Positions 46,829 through 54,333 of a DNA stretch of 64,000 bases are shown piece after piece. Made by a program: the position numbers and the translations under genes. The stretch is from Streptomyces spinoverrucosus (lineage in GTDB: Bacteria; Actinomycetota; Actinomycetes; Streptomycetales; Streptomycetaceae): contig NZ_JADPZX010000001.1 of assembly GCF_015712165.1 (NCBI RefSeq), positions 4,047,001 to 4,111,000 on the forward strand. The letters are read 5' to 3'. The notes below the pieces were generated by a model. The model did no database searches, was not told the origin of the DNA, and worked only from the letters and a program-made list of their open reading frames with translations. How positions within the stretch are numbered: the stretch's first letter is position 1; the number at the start of each line of letters is the position of its first letter.

Positions 46829-47071
46829 ATGCTCCTTTCCATGGCGAGCAATCAGCAGACCAGACCAGTCATTGGTGAACTGGCGAAGGACACCGCCAGG
46901 GGGCGTATCGGCGTCGTCATGGGTGAGGTCGGCGGCCGTGTGCAGATAAGGCCGATCGGCGGCGGCACGGAGTGGGATGCCATGCCGGGCAACGTGGTAG
47001 CGCCGAGTGCGCGGGAGGAACTGAGCGCACGCCTGGCCATCCGGAACGGCAACAGTCGGGACGGGCTGTGA
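46829..47071 (+). CDS. Small protein of unknown function
   Basis: 80 aa from ATG 46829, or 76 aa from ATG 46841 (MASNQQTRPVIGELAKDTAR). Residues about 25-60 form a small beta-rich unit (GRIGVVMGEVGGRVQIRPIG, then GGTEWDAMPGNVVAP) like a short SH3-type barrel. Its stop overlaps the ATG of a 32-aa membrane peptide (TGATG). The two are therefore translated together. I do not recognise a named family. Confidence 0.7.
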   Translation: MLLSMASNQQTRPVIGELAKDTARGRIGVVMGEVGGRVQIRPIGGGTEWDAMPGNVVAPSAREELSARLAIRNGNSRDGL

Positions 47072-47169
47072 TGCGCGCCATCGGCCGGTACGCGGGAGTC
47101 CTGTTCATCGTCATGATCAGCGGGTCGTGCGGCCTGGTGATCGGCATGGCTCTCGCCATCGGCCAGTAG
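47071..47169 (+). CDS. 32-residue single-helix membrane peptide
   Basis: MRAIGRYAGVLFIVMISGSC continues GLVIGMALAIGQ: a positively charged N-terminus and one membrane helix. The ATG overlaps the upstream stop by one base. No homologue is recalled. It is too short for routine gene calling, but the coupling supports translation. Confidence 0.5.
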   Translation: MRAIGRYAGVLFIVMISGSCGLVIGMALAIGQ

Positions 47170-47325
47170 ACCGGTCACCCCGGACAGGTGCCAGTTTCCT
47201 TGGCTCCCCCCTTTCCCCGTCCGGGGTGGCCTTCCAAGCCCGCCTTTTGGTCGTTCTCAGGTCAAGGCTCGGCGACTGATGCGGGCGGAAAGTGCCATGC
47301 ACCGCCACACATAAGGAGTAGTCGC

Positions 47326-47769
47326 ATGACGGCAACGGCGAACGATCAGAAGACCGGTCGCGCGGCGGCTGGTGAGGAGCTGTTCGAAAGCCTCACCCAC
47401 TTCGTGGTCGTCCACAACGGGCAGTCGCGCGAGCGGGCCGAGCGGATCGCGGACCAGGCGGTGGCCTTCCTGGTCACGGCGGCCACCGCCACTGTCCCCA
47501 TGGTCCCGTCGGACGACGTGGACCTCGGCCTGCACGGGCTCATTCTGCACACCAAGGAGTACGCCGCACTCTGCGAGCAGTACGCAGGCCGCTTCCTCCA
47601 CCACAACCCGGCACCGGGCGGTGGAGCCCGCGACCCCGAGAAGGTCGCCGCCTCGGCCCGCGCCATGAAGGCGGCCGGGTTCATGGTCTTCGACGACCTG
47701 TGGACCGTGGACGGCACGAACCTCGCGCAGTGCGACTCGGACTGCGGCCGACCGTACGGGCAGGCGTAG
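47326..47769 (+). CDS. Glycine-rich-domain-like protein with C-terminal Cys motif
   Basis: 147 aa from ATG 47326, preceded by an ideal AAGGAG. The central DVDLGLHGLILHTKEYAALC followed by EQYAGRFLHHNP resembles the glycine-rich-domain (GRDP-like) helical unit (D.gWH.fiLhT..Y..fC...gRF.HH.P). The C-terminus ends CDSDCGRPYGQA, with two Cys and a terminal Gly/Tyr stretch. It is followed by a hairpin and then a kinase-like gene. The function is unknown. The Cys tail could bind metal or be modified; both are speculation. Confidence 0.82.
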   Translation: MTATANDQKTGRAAAGEELFESLTHFVVVHNGQSRERAERIADQAVAFLVTAATATVPMVPSDDVDLGLHGLILHTKEYAALCEQYAGRFLHHNPAPGGGARDPEKVAASARAMKAAGFMVFDDLWTVDGTNLAQCDSDCGRPYGQA

Positions 47770-47785
47770 CACACGACAGCAGCGG

Positions 47786-47816
47786 CGCGGCCGACCTCAG
47801 CTCCTGGTCGGCCGCG
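47786..47816 (+). terminator. Hairpin between Cys-tail protein and kinase-like gene
   Basis: CGCGGCCGACC pairs with GGTCGGCCGCG (11 bp) around a 9-nt loop, 16 nt after the upstream stop. It may act as a terminator or attenuator, because the kinase-like gene starts only 24 nt later. Confidence 0.7.
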
Positions 47817-47839
47817 TTCGCCCGGAAGGAGAAGAGACG

Positions 47840-48682
47840 TTGTCCGGGTCATCCCCTGAACTGCCGATCGTGGTGCTCGACGCGCTGATGCCCACAGCTC
47901 AGCGCCTGGTCGTGGACCGCCGGGGCTCCATGGTCTGGGAGGTCGAGAGCCCTCGGGGCCACTACGCCGTGAAGGTCGGCTACCCGATCGAGGCCACGGC
48001 CGAGTGGCCCGCCCAGCCCTGGACCGCGCTCGCGCCCGCGCGGGAGGGGGTCGTACTGCATCGTCTCGGCTTCGATGACTTCGCCTATGGCGAGTGGGAG
48101 CGCGGGACGTGGAACTTTCAGCCCTGGCGCGAAGGGCCGGACCTGTACCAGCTGTGGCAGCCCTGCCGTAGGCGAGACTCGTCCCTCGAACCTCACACCA
48201 GCGTCGCGCTGGGTTGCGTCGAGGCGCTGGCCGAACTCCACGCCAAGGGCTGGGCCCACGGTGACGTGCAGCCTGCCCACTTCATCATCGGGCTGGACCG
48301 GACCTACCTCATCGACCTCGCACTTGCCCGTGGAGGACACGTGCCCGAGGGGTACGACTTCCCGTTCCGCGGCTGCCTCGTCCACTACGAAGCACCGGAG
48401 GTCGCGCGCAGCGTGCTCGCCACTGGAGAAGCCGAGCCCACGCAGGAAGCCGACATCTACGCACTCGGCGCCACGCTGCTCATATCCGCAACCGGCTGGC
48501 GGGCCGTCGAGTACCCGGACGACGCTCCGCGCCCCGTCCAGAGAGAGGCCGTGGCCAATGGCAAACGACGGCCCGTGAAGGCGCCTGGTGAGCTGGGCGA
48601 GTTGATCGAGGCGATGCTCAGCCATGCTCCCGAGGATCGGCCGACCATCTACGAGGTGGGTAAGGCTCTGAGTTGTCTCTGA
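47840..48682 (+). CDS. Protein-kinase-like protein with degenerate active site
   Basis: 280 aa from an apparent TTG start (GGAAGGAGAAGAGACG upstream). The kinase fold is recognisable: Lys45 in HYAVKVGY, a helix C Glu near 69, and the catalytic-loop HGDVQPAHFII (His140, Asp142) where the usual Asn is His147. The DFG motif appears as IDLAL (Asp159). The C-lobe has EADIYALGATLL and APEDRPTIYEVGKAL. The key Asp residues are kept, but the metal-binding Asn and Gly are changed, so weak kinase or pseudokinase activity is expected. It follows the Cys-tail protein gene. Confidence 0.85.
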   Translation: MSGSSPELPIVVLDALMPTAQRLVVDRRGSMVWEVESPRGHYAVKVGYPIEATAEWPAQPWTALAPAREGVVLHRLGFDDFAYGEWERGTWNFQPWREGPDLYQLWQPCRRRDSSLEPHTSVALGCVEALAELHAKGWAHGDVQPAHFIIGLDRTYLIDLALARGGHVPEGYDFPFRGCLVHYEAPEVARSVLATGEAEPTQEADIYALGATLLISATGWRAVEYPDDAPRPVQREAVANGKRRPVKAPGELGELIEAMLSHAPEDRPTIYEVGKALSCL

Positions 48683-48950
48683 GTCCCCGGCCCATCCTGA
48701 GCCACTCGCGCGGCTAGGGCCAACGACAAGAGACCGAGCAGGGGTGGTGGGGTGCGGAAGCCGGCGTCCGGTCCCGTCGAAGCGGCCACGAAAGGGGCAT
48801 GAGCCGGCCCGCTGTCCCCCGACAGGCCCTGGCCCCGCTCACCCATCCGGAGAGACCCCCTGCCTCGTACGGCCCGGCGTGCTGGTGCCTGGGCGGTTGG
48901 GGTGGTCCCGTGGACGTACCGCCGTCGGTAGTTCCTCTGGAGGTACCCCG

Positions 48951-49733
48951 ATGATCCCGCGCCTCTCCGTCCGCGTCCTCGTCGTCTCCGTGTTGTCGAT
49001 GGGTGGGTTGTTCGCCGTCGGTGCCTGTTCCGGGCTTGCCTCCGATGTCGCGCGGTACACGACCTCCTCCGGCGCGCCCGACGGCTCCGCCACGGCCCCC
49101 AAGGCACCGCCCACCCTCACCGACGAACAGGCCCGGGCCGCGCTCATCACCGAGGCCGATCTCGGGGACCCCTGGGCGCCGACTCAGGGGGTCGCGACGT
49201 GGCGGGACGGGTTCCTCAAGGCGACCGCGCCCGCCGCGCTGCCCGACTGTCAGCGGTTGCTGGACGCGCTGTACAGCGACGAGCTCCTCGGGGCTCCCGC
49301 CCGTGCCGTCGTCGGGCTCGACGACGGATACGCCGACGCCCAGCTCAGGTACCAGGTGTCCGCCCAGCGGCCCACGGACGTCGACCGGGCGCTGGAGTGG
49401 ATGCGAACCCTGCCGCGGACGTGCCGTCAGTTCACGGCGACCACCGCGCGTGGGGTGGTGCAGGGCGTGCAGGTCGTCGACTCCGAGTTGCCGGCGATCG
49501 GTGACGCGCGGCAGGGGCTACGTGTCGCGATCACCCGTGACGACGACGGTGCGGGCGAGGGCGAGCCCTTCACCCTCACCCTCGACGTCGCCGCCGTCCG
49601 CGTCGGCGAGGACGCCTTCACCGTCACCAACGGCGGGCTCGGGGACGTGTACGCCCAGGCCACCCAGGCCGCGGCCGAGCTGGGGGCGAAGCGGCTCGCG
49701 GAGGTGCGCAAGCAGGGGCGGGTGCAGGTGTGA
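48951..49733 (+). CDS. Lipoprotein of unknown function
   Basis: 260 aa from ATG 48951 with GGAGG 7 nt upstream. The signal peptide ends in lipobox AVGAC (Cys at about residue 26). A helix-rich domain (LTDEQARAALITEADLGDPW) and a beta domain (VQGVQVVDSELPAIGDARQG) follow. The overall pattern resembles secreted sensor-like (PknH-type) domains with ALL...DLG and CRQF motifs. It should sit on the outer face of the membrane. The preceding 268 bp hold no gene I can support. Confidence 0.85.
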   Translation: MIPRLSVRVLVVSVLSMGGLFAVGACSGLASDVARYTTSSGAPDGSATAPKAPPTLTDEQARAALITEADLGDPWAPTQGVATWRDGFLKATAPAALPDCQRLLDALYSDELLGAPARAVVGLDDGYADAQLRYQVSAQRPTDVDRALEWMRTLPRTCRQFTATTARGVVQGVQVVDSELPAIGDARQGLRVAITRDDDGAGEGEPFTLTLDVAAVRVGEDAFTVTNGGLGDVYAQATQAAAELGAKRLAEVRKQGRVQV

Positions 49734-49734
49734 G

Positions 49735-49870
49735 TCCGACGGTGGTGTGAAGCCGACGGTGCGGTGCGAAGCCAATGGGGCCGGTGCGAAACCGACGGTG
49801 CCATCGCAAAGCCAACGGGGCCAGTGCAAAACCGACGGTGCCCATGCGAAGCCGAAGGCCCGCACGCCCG
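49735..49870. repeat. Degenerate 15-18 bp tandem repeats between convergent genes
   Basis: Variants of GTGCGAAGCCGACGGTGC recur about seven times (with AAACCGACGGTGCC and AAGCCAACGGGGCC forms). They fill the gap between the lipoprotein stop and the stop of the convergent GAF-ANTAR gene. No hairpin is evident. Confidence 0.75.
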
Positions 49871-49871
49871 C

Positions 49872-50596
49872 CTAGTCCCGCTCGAAGCGCTCCCGGTGCG
49901 CCACCACGTCATGCGCCAGATCGAGCACCGTCAGCCCCCGCGCGAAAGCATGCCCCCGCAACCGCGCCAGCGCCTCGTCCGCGCCCACGCCCAGCTGGGC
50001 CATGACCATGCCGATGGCCTGGTAGACCTCGTCGTGCTCGGTGGCCAGTTCGCTGAGCCAGAGGCCGTCCGGGGGCGGTTGCCGTTCTCCTCGCCGGTGG
50101 GCAGGGCCATCAGGGCGATCGTCATGACGCCGGCCATGAGGTACGCGGTGCGCAGTTCGCGCGGACTGAGCATGCCGGGTACGTCGCGGTACAGGTCGAG
50201 CGTCCCCAGGCACCCCGCGTCGTCACCCAGTGGCAGCGCGTACACCGCCCGTACCCCGAGCGCCGTCGCCTGCTGGGCGAAGACCGGCCAGCGGTCGGCG
50301 TCCCGGCCGCCCGCCAGGTCGGACGCGATCACCGGCTCGCCGGTGCGCGCGGCGTGCAGGCACGGGCCGTCGCCGAGGGTGGCCTGGACCTCCATCAGGT
50401 ACGCCGCCCGGTCGTCGCTCGCGCTCAGCGGTACGGGCATGCCCTCGTTGCACAGCGACACGCTCGCCCGGGCCACCGGCAGCAGGCTGACGGCGACGCG
50501 GCACAGCCTGCGCGGTATCTCACCGGGCTCGGCGCCCCGGACCCCGTCGGCGATCGCGTCGGCGGCCGCAGGTTCCGGTTCGTCCCTGGGCCGCAC
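49872..50596 (-). pseudogene. GAF-ANTAR antitermination regulator, frameshifted
   Basis: The start is GTG 50596, with GGAGG upstream. The N-terminal 170 residues are a GAF domain (TLGDGPCLHAARTGEPVIAS, WPVFAQQATALGVRAVYALP). The ANTAR RNA-binding domain is in another frame: WLSELATEHDEVYQAIGMVM, then AQLGVGADEALARLRGHAFA, then HDVVAHRERFERD. Adding one G to the G5 run at 50071-50075 joins them (ENGNRPP-DGLWLSEL). As written, the GAF frame ends at 49931 without the ANTAR domain. A real mutation or a homopolymer error is possible. Confidence 0.85.
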
Positions 50597-50781
50597 GGTG
50601 ACTCCCTCCTCCGACGACCTCCTCGGACGACATCGGGGTGGCGTCGCCTGTCGCCGCACCACACCACCACGACCCGCCCGGAAACGTCGCCCGACTACCC
50701 GTACCGACGCACCCGAAACCGCGTCCGGTCACCTACGGGGGGTCTCGGACCAGCCGACGGCCACCAGGAAGCCGACCTCCG

Positions 50782-50967
50782 CTACCGCATCTCCCCGGAC
50801 GTCCGCACAGAGCTCTGCACCGGTTCCGGCTCCGCCGCCCGCGCAGGCCCCGCGTTCGCCGCCGCGATCAGGGCCGCGGCCGCGACGACCGCCGCGGCGA
50901 ACGCCCGGGCGTAACGGGCGGGAGGGGCGGAAGGGCGTCCGTGGTGAGCGGATGGGGGTCCGTGCAC
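50782..50967 (-). CDS. Small secreted or membrane peptide, unknown
   Basis: 61 aa from GTG 50967, with GAGG 5 nt upstream. It has a hydrophobic Ala-rich segment (YARAFAAAVVAAAALIAAAN) with a possible signal-peptidase site AGPARAAEP. It shares a divergent promoter region with the XRE/TPR regulator. The 185 bp between it and the GAF-ANTAR gene show nothing else. Confidence 0.38.
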   Translation of the reverse strand: MHGPPSAHHGRPSAPPARYARAFAAAVVAAAALIAAANAGPARAAEPEPVQSSVRTSGEMR

Positions 50968-50992
50968 GGCAACCTCGCTACGACAGTGGGGG

Positions 50993-51008
50993 ATTAAGCA
51001 GCCTTAAT
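50993..51008. promoter_or_regulatory. Inverted repeat ATTAAG-CAGC-CTTAAT
   Basis: A perfect 6-bp inverted repeat with a 4-nt spacer in AT-rich DNA between the small secreted peptide gene and the XRE/TPR gene. A half site, GATTAAG, recurs at 51161-51167 just before the regulator start. It could be the operator of that regulator. Confidence 0.5.
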
Positions 51009-51170
51009 CTCGCTCCTAACCTAGGGGCCGCGAGGTTCAACCGAAAGGGGACCACGGGCAGTTGGCCGATCCTCCACAGCCCCGGGCGACACCGGCCGAC
51101 CCACCCCCAACAGCACCTATTCCGCCCAACCACCCCCGGCATAAGTCCACTTACTGGCATGATTAAGCCC

Positions 51171-52514
51171 ATGGCGAAGCGGGACGACCCGGAGACCATC
51201 GGGCGCAGGGTCCAGCAGCTGCGGCACCAACGGGGTCTCACCCAGCGGCAGTTGGCCGAACCCGCCTACACCCCGGCCTACATCTCCACCCTGGAGGCCG
51301 GCCGCGTCCGCCCCTCCGACGAGGCGCTGCGGCACCTCGCCGACCGTCTCGGCGTCGCCTTCGACGAGCTGGCCACCGGCCGCCCCGCCCGCCTCGCCAC
51401 CGACCTACGGCTCCAGCTGACCGAGGCCCAGCGCACCCTCGCCACCGGGGAGGCGGAGGAGGCGCGGGAGCGGTACGCCGCCCTGCTCGCGGAGGCGGAG
51501 ACGCACGGCCTGGTGGAGGAGCAGGCCACCGCGCTGCTCGGGCTCGGCGAGTGCGCGCTGGACACCGGTGATCTGACCGCCGCCCGGCTCCGTTTCGAGC
51601 GCGCCGAGCAGACCCTGCGGGACGCCCCCCTCCCCGCCCGCGTCCCGGCCCTGCGCGGCCGCGCCATCGCCCACTACCTCGCCGGTGAACTCCGGTACGC
51701 CGTCTACCTCCTGGAGTCCACCCTCGACGAACTCAACCGCGGCGGACTGCACGACCCGGACGCCCTGCTCCACCTCTACGCCGCCGTCATCGGCCCCTAC
51801 ATGGACATGGGCGCCCACGCCCGCGCCGCCCAGGCCGCCGAGTTCGCGCTCGCCCTCGCGCCACAGGCCGGCGACCCCGCCCTGGTCGCCCGGATGCACC
51901 GGCAGGTCGCCCGCACCCTGGTCGCCGAGGGCCGGCTCGCCGAGGCCGACGCCTCGCTGGCCAAGGCCGCCGAGATGTACCGCCAGCTCCAGATCCGTAC
52001 CGAACTCGCCAACTGCCACTGGATGCGCGGCTACGTCTACGCCCAGAACGGCGACCTGGAGCGCGCCGAGACCGAACTGCGCGCCGCCCAGGGCATGCTC
52101 TCCGCCAAGCGTGCCGCCCTCTACAGCAGCCAGGTCGCCGTCGAGCTCGCCGACGTACTGCACCGGCGCGGCAAGTCCGAGGAGGCCGCCGCCCTGCTGC
52201 ACGAGGTGCTCGGCGACCTCTCCTCCGAGCGCGGCGCCGTGCACGCCGCCGCCGCGCACCGGCTGCTCGGCCGGATCGCCGAGGACGCCGGAGACACCGA
52301 GTCGGCCGAGGAGCACTACGTCCGAGCCCTCAGCCTGCTGGAACGCGCGGGCGCCGCCGGTGACCTGGCCGACCTGTGCCGGCTGCTGGGCGATCTGCTG
52401 CGCCGCACCGGCCGGGTGGAGGCCGCGCTGGACGCGTACCGGACGGGACTGGGCCACCGTACGGCCCCCGGCACCACCACCCTCGGACCCGCACCCGCAC
52501 AGCCCCCGCTGTGA
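51171..52514 (+). CDS. XRE-family regulator with TPR domain
   Basis: 447 aa from ATG 51171; ATG 51159 is in frame and possible. No ribosome site is visible, so a leaderless transcript is plausible. Residues about 8-65 are an XRE HTH (IGRRVQQLRHQRGLTQRQLA, AYISTLEAGRVRPSDEALRH). Residues 75-440 are tandem TPR-like helix pairs (EEARERYAALLAEAETHGLV). Such proteins sense peptides or stress through the TPR part. Inverted repeats upstream suggest autoregulation. It precedes the permease gene by 73 nt. Confidence 0.9.
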   Translation: MAKRDDPETIGRRVQQLRHQRGLTQRQLAEPAYTPAYISTLEAGRVRPSDEALRHLADRLGVAFDELATGRPARLATDLRLQLTEAQRTLATGEAEEARERYAALLAEAETHGLVEEQATALLGLGECALDTGDLTAARLRFERAEQTLRDAPLPARVPALRGRAIAHYLAGELRYAVYLLESTLDELNRGGLHDPDALLHLYAAVIGPYMDMGAHARAAQAAEFALALAPQAGDPALVARMHRQVARTLVAEGRLAEADASLAKAAEMYRQLQIRTELANCHWMRGYVYAQNGDLERAETELRAAQGMLSAKRAALYSSQVAVELADVLHRRGKSEEAAALLHEVLGDLSSERGAVHAAAAHRLLGRIAEDAGDTESAEEHYVRALSLLERAGAAGDLADLCRLLGDLLRRTGRVEAALDAYRTGLGHRTAPGTTTLGPAPAQPPL

Positions 52515-52587
52515 CGACGCCTGGGTGACGCACAGCGGCCCTGGTTAACCTCCGCGAGCATCTACGGGACGACCGGAAGCAAGGCGC

Positions 52588-53589
52588 GTGGAGAACCAAC
52601 GGACACTGGCCGACGGCCTGCGGCTCGGCATCCGCGCGCTCGTCTGCACCGCCGTCGGCGGCACCGCACTGATCACCGTCGCGACCGTCGCCTCCGTGCT
52701 CGGGCCGGTGCTGGCGCTCGACCTCTACACCCCGCCCGTCGCGGCCTGGTGGACGGTGTTCACCGCGATCGCCGTGCAGGGCGTGCCGTTCCTGCTGCTC
52801 GGCACGGTGGTGTCGGCGGCGATCGGCGCGTTCGTGCCCGAGCGGGTGTTCACCCGGCTCCTGCCGCGCAACCAGGCCCTCGGCGTCCCCGTCGCGGGCG
52901 CCGCCGGGGTCGTACTGCCCGGCTGCGAGTGCGCCTCCGTACCGGTGGCGGGCAGCCTCATACGGCGCGGTGTGGCCCCCGCGGCGGCCCTCGCCTTCCT
53001 CCTCTCCGCGCCCGCGATCAACCCGGTCGTGCTCGTCGCGACCTCGATCGCGTTCCCGGGACAGCCGGAAATGGTGCTCGGCCGGCTCCTCGCCTCCCTG
53101 GCCGCGGCGGTGGTGATGGGCTGGCTGTGGGCCCGGTTCGGCCAGGAGCGGTGGCTACGGCCACCCGGCAAACCCTCGGCAACGGGCGGCGGCCTGCGGG
53201 GCTTCGCCCACGGCCTCCAGCACGACTTCCTGCACGCCGGCGGCTTCCTGGTGCTGGGCGCGGCCGCCGCGGCGACCTTCAACATCGCCGTGCCCCGCTC
53301 CGTCCTGGACGTCTTCACCGGGTCCCCCTGGCTGTCCGTCCTCCTGCTCGCCCTGCTCGCCGTCGTGCTGTGCGTGTGCAGCGAGGCCGACGCCTTCGTC
53401 GCCGCCTCGCTGAGCGGCTTCTCGCCGACCGCGCGGCTGACGTTCATGGTCGTCGGGCCGATGGTCGACCTGAAGCTGATCGCGTTGCAGGCGGGCACGT
53501 TCGGGCGGGCCTTCGCGGTGCGGTTCGCGTCGGTGACATGGGTGGTCGCGGTGGCGTGCGCCGCGCTGGTGGGGTGGTGGCTGCTGTGA
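52588..53589 (+). CDS. Permease (DUF318/YcgR type)
   Basis: 333 aa from GTG 52588. About eight membrane helices are predicted. The signature LPGCECASVPVAGSLIRRGV and LSAPAINPVVLVATSIAFPG place it in the permease family PF03773 (formerly DUF318), and a second CSEADAFVAASLSGFSPTAR motif is present. Conserved Cys residues suggest metal or thiol handling. Its stop overlaps the GTG of the next gene, forming the classic permease/TIGR03943 pair (YcgR/YcgQ-like). Confidence 0.9.
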   Translation: MENQRTLADGLRLGIRALVCTAVGGTALITVATVASVLGPVLALDLYTPPVAAWWTVFTAIAVQGVPFLLLGTVVSAAIGAFVPERVFTRLLPRNQALGVPVAGAAGVVLPGCECASVPVAGSLIRRGVAPAAALAFLLSAPAINPVVLVATSIAFPGQPEMVLGRLLASLAAAVVMGWLWARFGQERWLRPPGKPSATGGGLRGFAHGLQHDFLHAGGFLVLGAAAAATFNIAVPRSVLDVFTGSPWLSVLLLALLAVVLCVCSEADAFVAASLSGFSPTARLTFMVVGPMVDLKLIALQAGTFGRAFAVRFASVTWVVAVACAALVGWWLL

Positions 53590-54287
53590 GGCGCTACGGG
53601 CCGGCGGTGCTGCTCCTGCTCACCGGGGCGGCGGTGCTGCGGATCTCACTGTTCGGTGACCTGTATCTGCGGTATGTGCAGGCGGGGCTCAGGCCGTATC
53701 TGATCGTGTCCGGCTGCGCGCTGGTACTGCTGGCGGTGGTGTCGGCGATCATCAGCAGGCGCCCGTACGACGACGGCTGCCAAGGTCACCGGCACGGACC
53801 CGGCGTCGCCTGGCTGCTCACCCTTCCCGCCCTCGCCCTGCTGTTCTTCCCGCCGCCCGCCCTCGGCTCGTACAGCGCCGAGCGGGAGGCGGCGGCGCGG
53901 GCCGCGCAGGGCGTCGGGACCTTCCCCGCGCTGCCGAAGGCGAAGGTGCTCGACCTCACCCTCGCCGAGTTCGGTTCCCGGGCGATCTACGACAGCGGGC
54001 GCTCGCTGAAGGGCCGTACCGTCCGCCTGACCGGCTTCGTCACCCGGGACGACGACGGCACCTGGTACGTCACCCGGCTCCTGATCTCCTGCTGCGCTGC
54101 CGACGCCAGCACGAGCAAGGTCGAGATCCGGGGGGTGGAGGCCCCGCCGACGGATACGTGGGTTGCCGTCACCGGGACCTGGCATCCCGAGGGCAGGCTC
54201 GGCACGGACGAGGCGTGGCCGGCCGTGCTCGACGCCGGGGACGTGAGGACGGTGCCGGAACCGGCGAATCCGTACGAGAAGCGGTGA
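53586..54287 (+). CDS. TIGR03943-type permease subunit
   Basis: 233 aa, GTG overlapping the permease stop by 4 nt. Two N-terminal membrane helices (RYGPAVLLLLTGAAVLRIS, YLIVSGCALVLLAVVSAIIS), a His/Gly patch (CQGHRHGPG) and a third helix come first. An OB-like domain with the conserved TRLLISCCAADAS Cys pair follows. It is the usual partner of DUF318 permeases (YcgQ-like). A role in metal or envelope homeostasis is inferred. Confidence 0.9.
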   Translation: MRRYGPAVLLLLTGAAVLRISLFGDLYLRYVQAGLRPYLIVSGCALVLLAVVSAIISRRPYDDGCQGHRHGPGVAWLLTLPALALLFFPPPALGSYSAEREAAARAAQGVGTFPALPKAKVLDLTLAEFGSRAIYDSGRSLKGRTVRLTGFVTRDDDGTWYVTRLLISCCAADASTSKVEIRGVEAPPTDTWVAVTGTWHPEGRLGTDEAWPAVLDAGDVRTVPEPANPYEKR

Positions 54288-54333
54288 GCCGCTCCGCGAC
54301 CGCGGCGGAGCCGCATATTGACGCAGCTTCACG

